Below, in pieces: positions 5,765 through 6,320 of a stretch of 6,320 nucleotides of DNA. Position 1 is the first letter of the stretch, and every line of letters begins with the position of its first letter. The position numbers were made by a program, and so were the translations under genes. Origin of the DNA: JBIQLO01 sp044464175 (GTDB lineage Bacteria > Planctomycetota > Phycisphaerae > Tepidisphaerales > Tepidisphaeraceae); NCBI GenBank assembly GCA_044464175.1, contig JBIQLO010000220.1, forward strand, positions 1-6,320. Reading direction: 5' to 3'. The notes beneath the pieces are model-generated. The model was not told the origin of the DNA. It did not search any database and saw only the letters and a list, made by a program, of their open reading frames with translations.

Positions 5765-5857
5765 GGTTGTTGTCACTTGTTATTTGTCTTTTGTCATTGG
5801 TTGTTTGTTGTTGGCCGTCCGGAGGCCAATCACAAATACCCGATGACAAACAACAAT
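5765..5857 (-). repeat. Heptamer inverted-repeat element 2 (hairpin) between glycosyltransferase and TIM-barrel gene
   Basis: The gap is again a series of 7-bp units. Plus-strand left arm: GTTGTCA, CTTGTTA, TTTGTCT, TTTGTCA, TTGGTTG, TTTGTTG (5769-5810), then TTGGCC. After the 7-base loop GTCCGGA (5817-5823) comes GGCCAA, then TCACAAA, TACCCGA, TGACAAA, CAACAAT (5830-5857), followed directly by the TAA complement of the upstream gene. Units pair in register: TTGGCC/GGCCAA 6 of 6, TTTGTCA/TGACAAA 7 of 7, the others about 4 to 6 of 7 counting G-T pairs. Two further units continue towards the downstream ATG. Units have diverged more than in element 1, but lengths (93 and 94 bp), layout and unit forms (GTCATTG here, GTCATTC there when rotated) agree. 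Confidence 0.85.
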
Positions 5858-6320
5858 TTACCGTTCCACTTCCTTCACTTCGTAATTCAGCCAGCGCTGC
5901 TTCATCCAGCGCACGGCGAACAGGTCCACCAGGGCGCGGAAGGCGCGGTTGCGCAGGCCGTACTTGGCCGTCCCCGCGTGCCGCTGGGCGTGGGAGACCG
6001 GCGTCTCCAGCACGCGGCCGCCCCGGATTTTCACCAGGGTCGGCATGAACCGATGCATCCCATTATACAATTGCATCCCCGCCAGGCACTGGCGCCGGTA
6101 AAGTTTGAGGCTGGAGGCCGAGTCCTGGATGGTTTCGCCGCTGATCCAGTTGCGCACGCGGTTGGCGATTTTGGTCTGGACGCGGCGGCTGAAGGTGTCG
6201 TTGCGCTTCTGCCGCCAGCCGGTGATCATGTCATAGCCGTCCATCATCTTCAGCAGGCGGGGAATCTCCTCCGGATCGTTCTGCAGGTCGGCGTCGATGG
6301 TGGCGATGATCTCCCCGGTC
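5858..6320 (-). CDS. Family 2 glycosyltransferase, dolichol-phosphate mannosyltransferase-like (5' end outside the window)
   Basis: The frame is open to the right edge and gives 153 residues; the N-terminal nucleotide-binding half is missing. It begins TGEIIATIDADLQNDPEEIP, where DADLQ is the metal/nucleotide-sugar DXD-type motif of GT2 enzymes. It continues with GYDMITGWRQKR, a basic helical segment (RRVQTKIANRVRNWISG), QDSASSLKLYRR, MHRFMPTLVKIRGGRVLETPVSHAQRHAGTAKYGLRNR and a short tail. This is the order in the DPM1/ArnC/GtrB-like clade, which moves a sugar from a nucleotide donor to a polyprenyl-phosphate carrier at the inner face of the membrane. The usual DxGCSLK stretch reads DSASSLK, so the Cys is replaced. 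No transmembrane segment follows, so this is the short soluble type. Internal ATGs near 6247 are not the start, because conserved motifs lie upstream of them. It is probably involved in envelope glycan or glycolipid synthesis. Confidence 0.92.
   Translation of the reverse strand, partial: TGEIIATIDADLQNDPEEIPRLLKMMDGYDMITGWRQKRNDTFSRRVQTKIANRVRNWISGETIQDSASSLKLYRRQCLAGMQLYNGMHRFMPTLVKIRGGRVLETPVSHAQRHAGTAKYGLRNRAFRALVDLFAVRWMKQRWLNYEVKEVER

Overview
The window is about 6.3 kb of GC-rich bacterial chromosome with eight protein genes. Seven lie on the minus strand and one on the plus strand. The two end genes, pyrF and a glycosyltransferase, run off the window. The gene set, the type-2 OMP decarboxylase, the exported FKBP with a 'TRPASAPTTQP'-type linker and the GC-rich codon use suggest a planctomycete, perhaps Phycisphaerae-like. 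That assignment is an inference from style, since there is no rRNA or other marker gene here.

Layout from left to right: (1) pyrF (minus, 3' end missing) is preceded by a 94-bp intergenic element built of inverted heptamer repeats, and then by a 24-codon gene for an extremely basic, ribosomal-protein-like peptide with a strong Shine-Dalgarno (SD). (2) After a divergent intergenic region comes a plus-strand DUF971/GBBH-N zinc-binding protein that looks leaderless. A -10-like TATGAT sits inside a palindrome 6 bases before its ATG. (3) A 196-bp convergent gap holds an inverted repeat that may be a weak bidirectional terminator. (4) A minus-strand pair follows: a large signalling protein (degenerate receiver, PAS, GAF, histidine-less helical region, active receiver, no kinase ATPase domain) and an exported FKBP prolyl isomerase 32 bp downstream of it. 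A candidate promoter lies upstream of the signalling gene. (5) hemC (porphobilinogen deaminase) lies 13 bp downstream of a xylose-isomerase-like TIM-barrel gene, so the two are probably cotranscribed. (6) A second heptamer hairpin element of 93 bp fills the gap between the TIM-barrel gene and an upstream family-2 glycosyltransferase.

Most genes are housekeeping: pyrimidine synthesis, haem synthesis, protein folding, envelope or glycan glycosylation, and signalling. I see no mobile element, CRISPR array or defence island. The least ordinary signal is the pair of heptamer hairpins. They have almost the same length (94 and 93 bp), fill the gap exactly from a stop codon to the next ATG on the same strand, pair heptamer by heptamer, share unit variants, and sit before start codons that have no Shine-Dalgarno. 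The unusual micro-gene and the apparently leaderless DUF971 gene are the next most interesting points.
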